A DNA stretch of 64,000 nucleotides from Candidatus Binatia bacterium (GTDB lineage: Bacteria; Vulcanimicrobiota; Vulcanimicrobiia; Vulcanimicrobiales; Vulcanimicrobiaceae). Below, in pieces: positions 1 through 7,715 of this stretch (the stretch's first letter is position 1; every line of letters begins with the position of its first letter). The position numbers and the translations under genes are program-made. The notes beneath the pieces were generated by a model, which was not told where the DNA came from, did no database searches, and saw nothing but the letters and a program-made list of their open reading frames with translations. The stretch covers positions 248,001-312,000 of the forward strand of contig DATKHY010000007.1 of the NCBI GenBank assembly GCA_035544215.1, given 5' to 3'.

Positions 1-334
1 CCTCAAGGACTCCCGGTACGACTACGACCTCGGACAGCTCGCCGAGCTCTGGACGCACGCGAGCGTCGTGCGCTCGTGGCTTCTCGAGCTGCTGGTTCTG
101 GCGTTCAAGCAAGATCCGGATCTCAAAGACATTCGCGGCTACGTCGAGGACACGGGCGAGGGCCGTTGGACAGTAGAGGCGGCGATCGACGAGAACGTGC
201 CGGCGCCAGTCATCACCCTTTCGCTGCTCGCGCGCATGGCGTCGCGACAGGACGAGTCCTTCAGCGCGAAGGTCGTTGCGGCGCTGCGCAACCAATTCGG
301 CGGGCACGCCGTCAAGAGCGAGGCGCATGCCTGA
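1..334 (+). CDS. gnd: 6-phosphogluconate dehydrogenase, decarboxylating (C-terminal part)
   Basis: This is the tail of an NAD(P)-dependent 6-phosphogluconate dehydrogenase, the oxidative pentose phosphate enzyme that makes ribulose-5-phosphate, CO2 and NAD(P)H. The frame is open from base 2. It shows the family's helical C-terminal hallmarks: YDYDLGQLAELWTHASVVRS, then LLVLAF and DTGEGRWTVEAA. The stop is TGA at 332-334. The N-terminal Rossmann domain lies outside the window. Only the last ~110 residues are present, so the YqeC/GndA subtype cannot be decided, although the DTGEGRW segment is diagnostic of the family. The 3' end overlaps zwf by 8 bases, which points to translational coupling. 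Confidence 0.93.
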   Translation, partial: LKDSRYDYDLGQLAELWTHASVVRSWLLELLVLAFKQDPDLKDIRGYVEDTGEGRWTVEAAIDENVPAPVITLSLLARMASRQDESFSAKVVAALRNQFGGHAVKSEAHA

Positions 335-1889
335 CGATAAGCTCGCGACGGCGACGCGCTCGACGGGCGACGGCGCCGCCGTCAATCCGCTGCGCGAGGG
401 TCTAGTGTCGGATCGCATCACGAACCCGTGCAGCGCCGTCTTCTTCGGCGCCAGCGGCGATCTGTTCAAGCGTATGCTGCTGCCGGCCGTCTACGCGATG
501 CGCTTGAACGGGACGCTCCCGACGGACTTCGCCCTCGTCGGCTTCGCGCGTACAGCGTACGACAACGACGGCTTTCGCGCGTACTGCCGCAAGCAGCTCG
601 AGCTCTTCATGCCGGAGGGGCAGAAGCCGCAGGGCGAGCTGTGGGACGATTTTGCGCGCAGGATCAGCTACGTCACGGCCGACTTCAACGACACTCGGCA
701 CTTCACGGCGCTGAAAGACCGCCTCGCGGAGAATGACGAGCAGCTCGGCACCGCCGGGAACCACCTGTTCTACCTCGCGACGCCGCCGCCGGTCTTCCCG
801 GAGATCATCAAACACCTCAAGCGGTCCGGGCTCGAAAAGAGCGACACGGGCTGGACGCGAGTGGTCGTCGAGAAGCCGTTCGGAACCGATCTCGAGTCGG
901 CGCGCGTGCTGCAGAGCGCGATCGAGGCGGTCTTCCCCGAAAACGAGATCTACCGCATCGATCACTACCTGGGCAAGGAGCCGGTGCAAGACATCCTCGC
1001 GCTGCGCTTCGCCAACACGATCTTCGAGCCGATCTGGAACCGCAACTACGTGCAGAACGTCCAGATCACGTCGGCCGAATCTCTCGGCGTCGAGCTGCGC
1101 GGCGCGTATTACGATCACGCCGGCGCTCTGCGCGACATGATCCAGAACCACGTCATCAACCTGCTGGCCTTGGTCGCTATGGAGGCGCCGATCTCGTCGG
1201 CCGCCGACGACATCCGGGACGAGAAGTACAAGGTGCTCGCCGCGATCACGCCGTCGGCGCACGCCGCGGTGTTCTCGATGTCGGCACGCGGGCAGTACGG
1301 CCCCGGGACGATCGACGGACACGGCGTCAAGGGGTATCGCGAGGAGCCGGACGTCGCGCCCGACTCCAACACGGAGACGTTCGCGGCGGTCAAGTTCTAC
1401 ATCGAAAACTGGCGCTGGGCGGGCGTTCCGTTCTATCTGCGCTCCGGAAAGCGGTTGTCGCGCAAGGTCTCCGAGATCGCCGTCACATTCAAGCCGATCC
1501 CGCATCGCTTCTACGGCGAGTCGACCGACCGGATCGAGCCGGACGTGCTCGTGATCAAGATCGAGCCCGACGAGGGCATCTCGTTGCGCTTTGAGGCCAA
1601 GATCCCCGGCCCGAAAGAGCACGTGCGCAGCGTCTACATGGACTTCAACTACGGCACCGGCTTCGGCGTGCAGTCGCCCCCGGCATACGAACGGCTGATC
1701 GGGGACGTCATGCTCGGCGACCAGACGCTCTTCACGCGCTGGGACGCCGTCGAGCGCGCCTGGGAGATCGTGACGCCGATCCTCGAGGTTTGGCAGAACA
1801 CGAAGGACTTTTCGTTCCCGAACTACGCCGCGGGAAGCCAGGGACCCGAGAGCGCGCACGCGCTCTTCCCCGACTGGCGACACCTGTGA
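327..1889 (+). CDS. zwf: Glucose-6-phosphate 1-dehydrogenase
   Basis: The enzyme oxidises glucose-6-phosphate to 6-phosphogluconolactone with NADP+ and feeds NADPH to biosynthesis. The protein of 520 residues has the nucleotide-binding motif GASGDLFKR near residue 40 and the active-site signature RIDHYLGKE at residues 210-218, with the catalytic His in the usual place. Length is normal or slightly long for the family (about 490-510). I chose the ATG at 327, which lies inside the end of gnd, because an upstream in-frame ATG at 276 would add only an out-of-frame reading of gnd. The residues before the Rossmann motif (about 30) form an extra, non-conserved N-terminus. The stop overlaps the GTG of opcA. 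Confidence 0.97.
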   Translation: MPDDKLATATRSTGDGAAVNPLREGLVSDRITNPCSAVFFGASGDLFKRMLLPAVYAMRLNGTLPTDFALVGFARTAYDNDGFRAYCRKQLELFMPEGQKPQGELWDDFARRISYVTADFNDTRHFTALKDRLAENDEQLGTAGNHLFYLATPPPVFPEIIKHLKRSGLEKSDTGWTRVVVEKPFGTDLESARVLQSAIEAVFPENEIYRIDHYLGKEPVQDILALRFANTIFEPIWNRNYVQNVQITSAESLGVELRGAYYDHAGALRDMIQNHVINLLALVAMEAPISSAADDIRDEKYKVLAAITPSAHAAVFSMSARGQYGPGTIDGHGVKGYREEPDVAPDSNTETFAAVKFYIENWRWAGVPFYLRSGKRLSRKVSEIAVTFKPIPHRFYGESTDRIEPDVLVIKIEPDEGISLRFEAKIPGPKEHVRSVYMDFNYGTGFGVQSPPAYERLIGDVMLGDQTLFTRWDAVERAWEIVTPILEVWQNTKDFSFPNYAAGSQGPESAHALFPDWRHL

Positions 1890-2851
1890 GCATCGATCTC
1901 GCCCCGGTGCTAGACGAGCTCAACGAACGCTCGCGCGAGCGCGGCAGCGACGTGCAGGGCGCCCTCATGACGCTCGTCGTCTTCTTCGAGGACGCGGCGA
2001 TCGGCGAGCTGGCTCGCGACCGGATTCACACGCTTGCGTCCAAGCATCCGGCGCGCGTGATCGTCCTCGACGGAACGCTGGGTCCGGACGTCGCGCGCAT
2101 GGAGGCCGGCGATTGGATCGAGCTCGGCGCGAAGGACTGCTCGGCCGACACGCTGCGCTCGGCAATCGCGGCGCTGCGGCTGCCCGAGGCTCCGCTGGTG
2201 TTGCTGTGGATCGCGCCCGGCATCGGCGACGACCCGCGCTTCGCCACGCTGTCCGCTGCGGTGCAGACGGTCGTGTATAACAGCTCCCTCGTGGACAGCG
2301 GGCACGAAGCGCTATGCGAGCTGGTCGAGTACGTCGAACATCACCCGCGACTGCCGCTCGCGGACATCGCGTACCTGCGCCTGGCGCCGTGGCAAGAGAG
2401 CATCGCCATCTTCTTCGACGGCAAGGACGTCCAGGAGCTCTTCGACCTGTGTCGCGTCGAGATCGCCTGCGGCTCGGAGCCCGAGGGATTCTACCTGCTG
2501 GGCTGGCTCGCCAGCCGCCTGCAGTGGAAGCCGTGCTCGGAACACTCGCTCCTCACGCGTCGCGGCAACGAGATCGAATTCGAGATCCGGCGCGAAGGCG
2601 AGCCGCGCAGGATCTCGTGCGTCGCGCTCAGCTCCGCACACTCGAAGTTCGTCGCCGAGGTCGATAAGAAAGCGGAGACGATCCAGCTTAGCGTGACGGG
2701 CTCCAGCAAACATCCGAGGCGCTATCGCGCGATCAGCAACCCCGGCATCGCCGCGTTGCTGGAACGGGCGATCCTGTGGGGTCAGAACGATCGAGTTTTT
2801 GCGGATTCACTCAGCGCGGCAGGCGAAATCCTCGCGTGCGGAAGGAGATAA
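1886..2851 (+). CDS. opcA: Glucose-6-phosphate dehydrogenase assembly protein OpcA
   Basis: OpcA is a soluble partner of Zwf in cyanobacteria and actinobacteria, needed for its assembly or activity. Family assignment rests on the order zwf-opcA-pgl, on length (321 residues) and on OpcA-like segments such as the 'VLLWIAPG' stretch and the central 'YLRLAPWQESIAIFFDG' region. The GTG start at 1886 overlaps the zwf stop as GTGA, so the two products are probably made in step. Two bases separate its TAA stop from the next start, and the Shine-Dalgarno sequence for pgl (GAAGGAGA, 2841-2848) lies in its last codons. Presence of OpcA separates this organism from most proteobacteria, where Zwf works alone. 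Confidence 0.88.
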   Translation: MSIDLAPVLDELNERSRERGSDVQGALMTLVVFFEDAAIGELARDRIHTLASKHPARVIVLDGTLGPDVARMEAGDWIELGAKDCSADTLRSAIAALRLPEAPLVLLWIAPGIGDDPRFATLSAAVQTVVYNSSLVDSGHEALCELVEYVEHHPRLPLADIAYLRLAPWQESIAIFFDGKDVQELFDLCRVEIACGSEPEGFYLLGWLASRLQWKPCSEHSLLTRRGNEIEFEIRREGEPRRISCVALSSAHSKFVAEVDKKAETIQLSVTGSSKHPRRYRAISNPGIAALLERAILWGQNDRVFADSLSAAGEILACGRR

Positions 2852-2853
2852 CG

Positions 2854-3597
2854 GTGTCGGCTCGAGGCGAGATGCACGTCTACCGGGATCCGGCGGCGCT
2901 CGCGCGCGCGCTGGCGGACTACGTCGTGGCGACGGCCGGGCTCGCGATGGCGGAGCGCGGCGTTTTCCGAATCGCCCTATCCGGCGGCCATACGCCGCAA
3001 ACGACGTACGAGGTGCTCGGGCGGGAGCCGCTGCGGGCAGAGATCTCCTGGAGCGACACGTTCATCTATTTCGGCGACGAGCGGTGCGTCCCGCCGAACG
3101 ACGAGCAATCCAACTACCGGATGGTCCAGCGCGCGCTGCTCCAGCACGTTCCCATTCCGCCGGCGAACGTCCATCGCATTCGCGGCGAGATAGATCCTGG
3201 ATTGGCGGCCAACGAATACGGCTCCATCTTGCGCGCCGATCTCGGGAACGCGCCGCACTTCGACCTGATGCTGCTGGGCCTCGGCAAGGACGGACACACG
3301 GCATCACTCTTTCCCGGCATGGCGCCGGACATGGACAACGCGGCGTTGGTTCGTGCAGTTTATGCCGAGGCGGACGCGATGTGGCGCGTGACGATCACGC
3401 CCAAGGTCATCAACATGTCGCGCAGCGTCGCGTTCGCCGTGCAGGGCTCGGACAAGGCTGAAATTCTCGCGCAGGTGTGCGAAGGTTCGTACGATCCGAC
3501 GCAATATCCCGCGCAAATCGTGCAGCCGGAATCGGGACGGCTGGCATGGTTCGTCGACGAGCTCGCCGCCGGCATGCTGCGAAAGAAGACTCACTGA
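2854..3597 (+). CDS. pgl: 6-phosphogluconolactonase
   Basis: The enzyme hydrolyses 6-phosphogluconolactone to 6-phosphogluconate, completing the Zwf-Pgl-Gnd route. The 247-residue protein belongs to the DevB/SOL type of the NagB-like fold. It shows LSGGHTPQ near residue 44, the FGDERCVPP motif near residue 74 and LGLGKDGHTASLFPG near residue 140, all hallmarks of the family. A GTG start at 2854 is preferred because GAAGGAGA sits 5 bases upstream, and an earlier in-frame ATG at 2776 lies well inside opcA. With gnd, zwf and opcA it makes a complete oxidative pentose phosphate operon. Confidence 0.95.
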   Translation: MSARGEMHVYRDPAALARALADYVVATAGLAMAERGVFRIALSGGHTPQTTYEVLGREPLRAEISWSDTFIYFGDERCVPPNDEQSNYRMVQRALLQHVPIPPANVHRIRGEIDPGLAANEYGSILRADLGNAPHFDLMLLGLGKDGHTASLFPGMAPDMDNAALVRAVYAEADAMWRVTITPKVINMSRSVAFAVQGSDKAEILAQVCEGSYDPTQYPAQIVQPESGRLAWFVDELAAGMLRKKTH

Positions 3598-4415
3598 AGC
3601 GGCTCGTCCTCAACGCCGACGATTTTGGGGCCGCCCCGGAGGTCAACGAGGCGGTGGAGCGCGCGCATCGCGACGGAGTGCTGCGCTCGGCGAGCCTGAT
3701 GGTCGGCGCGCCCGCCGCGGCCGACGCCATCGAGCGCGCGCGGCGGATGCCCGGCCTCGCGGTAGGTCTGCACATCGTGCTCGTCAACGGACGCCCCGTG
3801 CTGCCTCCCGAATGCGTTCCCGATCTCGTGGACGAGCGCGGCGAGTTTCTCGTGGACCTGGTGCGTGCGGGATTCCGCTTCTTCTTGCGCCCCGGCATAC
3901 GCGCTCAGCTGGCCGCGGAAGTTCGCGCGCAGTTCGAGCGGTTCGCCCGGGCGGAACTCGCCCTGGATCACGTCGACGCCCAATCCCACATGCACGTCCA
4001 CCCGACGGTCTTCGGCCTGATCATGCGCATCGGCCGCGAGTATGGGATGCAAGCGATTCGCATCCCGCGTGAACCGTTAGGGACGACGCGCAGCATCGGG
4101 CCGTGGCTCTGGCTAATGCGGACCCGCGCACGCCGCGCGGGGATCGCGTGCAACGACTACGCGTTCGGCGTCACGGAGGCCGGCACGCTCACCGAGCAGC
4201 GAGTCTTGGAGCTGATCGAGGCGCTCCCCGACGGTGTCACCGAGATCTTCTTCCATCCCGCCACGGGTGCGTTCAGCGGCGCCGACCGCGGCACCGAGCG
4301 CTACGCGTGGGAGGGCGAGCTCGGCGCGCTGACCAGCCCGCTCGTGCGCGACGCAATCGCGCGTAACGGCATCGTCAGTACGACGTACGGCGAAATCGCG
4401 AGCGACCGAGTTTGA
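3546..4415 (+). CDS. hpnK: HpnK-type hopanoid glycan deacetylase (YdjC/ChbG family)
   Basis: YdjC-fold carbohydrate deacetylase, most like HpnK, which removes the acetyl group from N-acetylglucosaminyl bacteriohopanetetrol made by HpnI. Visible metal-site motifs are LNADDFG (Asp-Asp), HVDAQSHMHVHP (His pair) and a late FHPA. The conserved protein begins about KRLVLNADDFG. The first standard start in frame is ATG 3546, inside pgl, which adds 16 Arg-rich residues. A CTG at 3594 with GAAAGAAG 5 bases upstream would give a conventional N-terminus, and I cannot decide between them. The stop overlaps hpnI as TTGA. The pairing with an HpnI-like glycosyltransferase supports the hopanoid role over chitooligosaccharide deacetylation. 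Confidence 0.85.
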   Translation: MVRRRARRRHAAKEDSLKRLVLNADDFGAAPEVNEAVERAHRDGVLRSASLMVGAPAAADAIERARRMPGLAVGLHIVLVNGRPVLPPECVPDLVDERGEFLVDLVRAGFRFFLRPGIRAQLAAEVRAQFERFARAELALDHVDAQSHMHVHPTVFGLIMRIGREYGMQAIRIPREPLGTTRSIGPWLWLMRTRARRAGIACNDYAFGVTEAGTLTEQRVLELIEALPDGVTEIFFHPATGAFSGADRGTERYAWEGELGALTSPLVRDAIARNGIVSTTYGEIASDRV

Positions 4416-5509
4416 TCCTCTTCATCGTCGGCATCGCCGGTGCGGCGTATCTCGGCGCGGCTGCAGCTTGCCTCATCGCCTTCGCGTTACGGCCCCTGGA
4501 GACGGCTACGGAGTTTCTTCCGACGGTCACCATCCTGAAGCCGATTGCGGGACTCGAACCGGAGCTGTACGAGAACCTGGCGTCGTTCTGCACGCAGGAC
4601 TACGAAGAGTGGCATCAGGTCGTGCTGTGCTTGCACTCGCGCGAGGATCCGGCGCTGGCCGTCGCCGAGCGGATCGCTTCAGATTTTCCGTCGCGCACGG
4701 CGATCGCGATCGGGGAGGCGGCGGGAATGCTTAATCCCAAGATCGCGAACCTGGCGAAGCCCGGAGTCGAGCTGCGCGGCGAGATCGTCGTCATCGCCGA
4801 TAGCGACGTGCGCGTCGGGCGCGACTACCTGCGCGCGCTCGCGGCGTCGTTTGCGTCGGAGCGCGTCGGGGCAGCGACGTGCCTCTACTCCGGGATGCCG
4901 GGCCCCGGATCGATCGCCCGTCTCGGCGCGCTCTACATCGAAGACGGATTCGCGCCGTCGGTCTTAGTGGCGCTCGGGATCGGGAGGCTTCGCTTCTGCC
5001 TGGGGGCGTCGATGGCGGTGCGGCGGAGCCTGCTCGAAGCGATCGGTGGACTCGCCGCCCTGGGTCAGCATCTCGCTGACGACCACCGGCTAGGCGAGCT
5101 CGTCGCAGAGAGCGACCGGGAGGTCGTGCTGTCGCGCTACGTGGTTAGCACGGCCGTTACCGAGACGACGCTGCGCGACCTCTGGCTGCATGAGCTGCGC
5201 TGGGCGCGCACGAACCTCGCGCTAGCGCCGGCGGGCTACCTTTTCTCGTTCGTGACCTACGCGCTGCCATTCGCGCTGATTTATCTGGCGGTGTCGCGCA
5301 ATCTCGCGTGGGGCATCCCGTTGCTCGCCGTGGTCGCGGGGCTGCGCGTTGCGGTGCACTGCCTCGCGCGCTGGGCGCTGCGCGTCCGCAGACCCGGCGA
5401 CCTCGCGCTCATCGTTCCTCGCGACTTCCTGAGCCTCGCGGAGTGGGTCGCGAGCCTGCTCGGCCGAGCCGTGCGCTGGCGCGCGAAAGAGTACCCGAGG
5501 GTGACGTGA
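4412..5509 (+). CDS. hpnI: HpnI-type hopanoid glycosyltransferase (GT2/GT21-like)
   Basis: Membrane glycosyltransferase of the ceramide-glucosyltransferase type (365 residues). In characterised systems HpnI adds N-acetylglucosamine to bacteriohopanetetrol and HpnK then deacetylates it. The sequence shows an N-terminal membrane helix (residues 1-25), the nucleotide-sugar site ILKPIAG, a D-x-D-like VVIADSDVRVG, the catalytic LADDHRLGE, and ELRWAR in place of the Q/RxxRW motif, followed by two or three C-terminal membrane helices. The start is TTG at 4412, on the hpnK stop (TTGA). Its GTGA junction with the next gene continues the coupled operon. Substrate is inferred from the hpnK neighbour. 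Confidence 0.85.
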   Translation: MILFIVGIAGAAYLGAAAACLIAFALRPLETATEFLPTVTILKPIAGLEPELYENLASFCTQDYEEWHQVVLCLHSREDPALAVAERIASDFPSRTAIAIGEAAGMLNPKIANLAKPGVELRGEIVVIADSDVRVGRDYLRALAASFASERVGAATCLYSGMPGPGSIARLGALYIEDGFAPSVLVALGIGRLRFCLGASMAVRRSLLEAIGGLAALGQHLADDHRLGELVAESDREVVLSRYVVSTAVTETTLRDLWLHELRWARTNLALAPAGYLFSFVTYALPFALIYLAVSRNLAWGIPLLAVVAGLRVAVHCLARWALRVRRPGDLALIVPRDFLSLAEWVASLLGRAVRWRAKEYPRVT

Positions 5510-6858
5510 GGTTCGACCGCTGGTCGTGGCTGACGGTCGCGCTCTTCGTTCTGCTAGCCGGCGCCTACATCTATCTGGGAAGCTGGCGCTACAATATATT
5601 TCGCGCGGGGGTAGACGACTGCATCTTCACGCAGGTCGCTAGCAGCCTGCTGACGGGGTTCTCATCGACGATCGAGGGCTCCGTCAATCACTTTCTCGTG
5701 CACTTTTCGCCAATCTTGGCGATAGCGACGCCCTTTGTTAAGGTCTTCAACGGCGCGCGCGGGTTAATCGTCCTACAGTGCCTGCTCGCCGCCGCGACGA
5801 TTTTCCCATTATGGTCGATGGCGGCGTCCCGTTTACCGAAGTGGTTAGCCTTCGCTACGACGCTCGTCGCGGCAACGTATCCGCCCCTGAGCGCAGCGGC
5901 CGTCGGGGACTTTCACGAGCTGGCTTTTACGCCGCCGCTTGCCGCCACGCTGGTTTGGGCAGTCGACCGCAAGGCGTGGCGAATCGCCATCGCGGCCGCC
6001 GTCGCGCTCGCCATGGTCAAAGAAGACCAGTTTATCAGCTTGGCGTTTATCGGCATTGCCGTCGCGGTGATGGGTCGAAGCGACCGCGCGACGCGAACGT
6101 GCGGCCTCTGGATCACGTCGATCGGAGCGCTCGCGGCCGCATTGTATTTCGGCGCGGTACGCCCACTCGTCAACCCGCACTTTCCGTACTTCGCGCTGCA
6201 CTTTTACGAGTGGTGGCGCTTCCCCGCGACGACAGCGGGGTTCGTGGCGCCGTCGTCGCCTCTGCGCGTCCAGTACCTCTTCGACGCTCTGCTGCCGTTG
6301 GCGTTTCTTCCGCTGCTCTCGCGGTACATGCTCTTCGCGCTGCCCGGTTTGGCCGAGGTCCTGCTCTCGCACGAAGGGATTACCATGTCGCTGGGCGCGC
6401 ATTACACGGCGACCTGGAGCGGCTACCTGCTGTGCGCGTTCGTCGACGGCATGGCGCGCGTCTATCAGCGCCGGCCGGTCGCCGCAAAAGGCACGCTCGC
6501 GTTTGCGCTCGTGGTGTCGCTTTGGACGTCGCGCTATCACAGCCCGATCGATCCTGCGTTTGCGCTCTACCGTGAGCCGAATGCGGCGGACAGAATACGC
6601 GACCGCGAGTTGTCGGCGCTGCCGCGCGACGCCAGCCTCGGAAGCGGTCCATGGGTGCTGCCGCACGTTGCGATGAACCCGCGGGCCACGGTAGCGATGA
6701 CCGAGGGTGAGGAATACCTCGTGTTCGACCACTTCACCGACCCTTCGTATTGGATCGCCGCGGATCACCCGACTATACTGCGGCTGACGCGGACTCGAGA
6801 GTACGCGCAAGTTTACAACGGAGCCGGAATCGTCGTGCTGCAGCGCATGGATCGCTGA
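5506..6858 (+). CDS. DUF2079 polytopic membrane protein
   Basis: This is an integral membrane protein of 450 residues with roughly ten hydrophobic helices. It matches the DUF2079 family by its N-terminal pattern: DDCIFTQVASSLLTG, then a 'GSVNHFLVHFSPIL' stretch just before the second helix cluster. The family is distantly related to GT-C type membrane glycosyltransferases, but its reaction is unknown. The GTG start at 5506 overlaps the hpnI stop by 4 bases. An upstream in-frame start at 5308 would only read hpnI out of frame. Its position as last gene after hpnK and hpnI makes a role in glycosylating or moving a membrane lipid plausible, as inference only. Confidence 0.8.
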   Translation: MRFDRWSWLTVALFVLLAGAYIYLGSWRYNIFRAGVDDCIFTQVASSLLTGFSSTIEGSVNHFLVHFSPILAIATPFVKVFNGARGLIVLQCLLAAATIFPLWSMAASRLPKWLAFATTLVAATYPPLSAAAVGDFHELAFTPPLAATLVWAVDRKAWRIAIAAAVALAMVKEDQFISLAFIGIAVAVMGRSDRATRTCGLWITSIGALAAALYFGAVRPLVNPHFPYFALHFYEWWRFPATTAGFVAPSSPLRVQYLFDALLPLAFLPLLSRYMLFALPGLAEVLLSHEGITMSLGAHYTATWSGYLLCAFVDGMARVYQRRPVAAKGTLAFALVVSLWTSRYHSPIDPAFALYREPNAADRIRDRELSALPRDASLGSGPWVLPHVAMNPRATVAMTEGEEYLVFDHFTDPSYWIAADHPTILRLTRTREYAQVYNGAGIVVLQRMDR

Positions 6859-6884
6859 CGCAGCGCGTCACAAACCAGGCTTCC

Positions 6885-6901
6885 ACTTGTTAAGGACAAG
6901 T
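6885..6901. promoter_or_regulatory. Inverted repeat upstream of the 6922 gene
   Basis: ACTTGT and ACAAGT form a perfect inverted repeat around a 5-base centre, in the 63-base gap after the DUF2079 gene. It lies 20 bases before the ATG at 6922, just ahead of the ribosome site TAGGAGG (6908-6914). It could be an operator or a small leader hairpin. There is no T-run after it, so it is not an intrinsic terminator. No convincing -35/-10 pair is visible. Confidence 0.35.
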
Positions 6902-6921
6902 AAGACATAGGAGGCCCCGCC

Positions 6922-7644
6922 ATGAGCTACTCGCGCGCCGCCCATTTCGAGATCGCCCTCGTCTCATTGATCGCCCTGGCAGGCCCTATTACTGGACGGG
7001 CCGCGAGCCTGCCGTACGCGCAGATGGCCCCGCTGAGCCAGTACCTTAGCGCGGACCGCCAGGCTGAGATAGACCTTGCGCGCAGTGCCGCGCCTCCGGC
7101 GATTTCACTGCACGCGACCGTCCTCGTGTTCACGCCACAGGGCTACGCAACCGCCGAGCACGGTACCAACGGCTTCACGTGTGTTGTGGAACGCTCGTGG
7201 AACGATCCGTTCGATGACGCTGAGTTCTGGAACTGGAAAATGCGGGCGCCCGTCTGCTACAATGCGCCGGCCTCGCGCACCGTGCTGCAATACACGATCT
7301 TTCGGACAAAAATGGCTTTAGGCGGCGTCAGCAAGAGTCAGATGCTCGACCGCCTGCGGAGCGCTATCGCGAACGGAGAGTTGCCCCCGGCGGAGGGGGG
7401 TTCCATGGCGTATATGATGTCGAAGGAGCAGTACCTGAACGACGATGCCAAGTCGTGGTATCCCCACGTGATGTTTTACGCGCCGAGAGCAGATGCCGCA
7501 AATGACGGAGAGAGCTGGGGTGCGGATCGGCGAGGCTCTCCCGTGGTTTTCGATTCGTCGCACCACGTAAACCCCGAGCCGTTTACGGTCTTCTTCGTCC
7601 CGGTCGCCCATTGGTCGGACGGATCACTCGGGCCGGGCACGTAA
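6922..7644 (+). CDS. Exported protein of unknown function
   Basis: The 240-residue protein starts at an ATG with a good ribosome site (TAGGAGG, 7 bases upstream). Residues 1-28 look like a Sec signal peptide ending near GRAAS. The mature part has no motif I can tie to an enzyme. It contains two cysteines (CVVERSW and APVCYN) that could form a disulfide, and Trp/Tyr-rich segments such as FWNWKM and YMMSKEQYL. The C-terminal third (VMFYAPRAD, VFFVPVAHW) looks beta-rich. It is transcribed alone, with 62 bases before it and 71 after. I do not recognise a function. Confidence 0.7.
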   Translation: MSYSRAAHFEIALVSLIALAGPITGRAASLPYAQMAPLSQYLSADRQAEIDLARSAAPPAISLHATVLVFTPQGYATAEHGTNGFTCVVERSWNDPFDDAEFWNWKMRAPVCYNAPASRTVLQYTIFRTKMALGGVSKSQMLDRLRSAIANGELPPAEGGSMAYMMSKEQYLNDDAKSWYPHVMFYAPRADAANDGESWGADRRGSPVVFDSSHHVNPEPFTVFFVPVAHWSDGSLGPGT

Positions 7645-7715
7645 TCGGTTTAGCGCCGTAAGCGAGACGCTGCCGCTCGTTGCGATTCGCGCAGCGATGT
7701 ACTATCTTTAGGGCA

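Noticed and set aside
402-1883. 493-codon minus-strand frame opposite zwf
   Set aside because: Composition is Arg/Val/Asp-rich without motifs. zwf on the plus strand has full family signatures.
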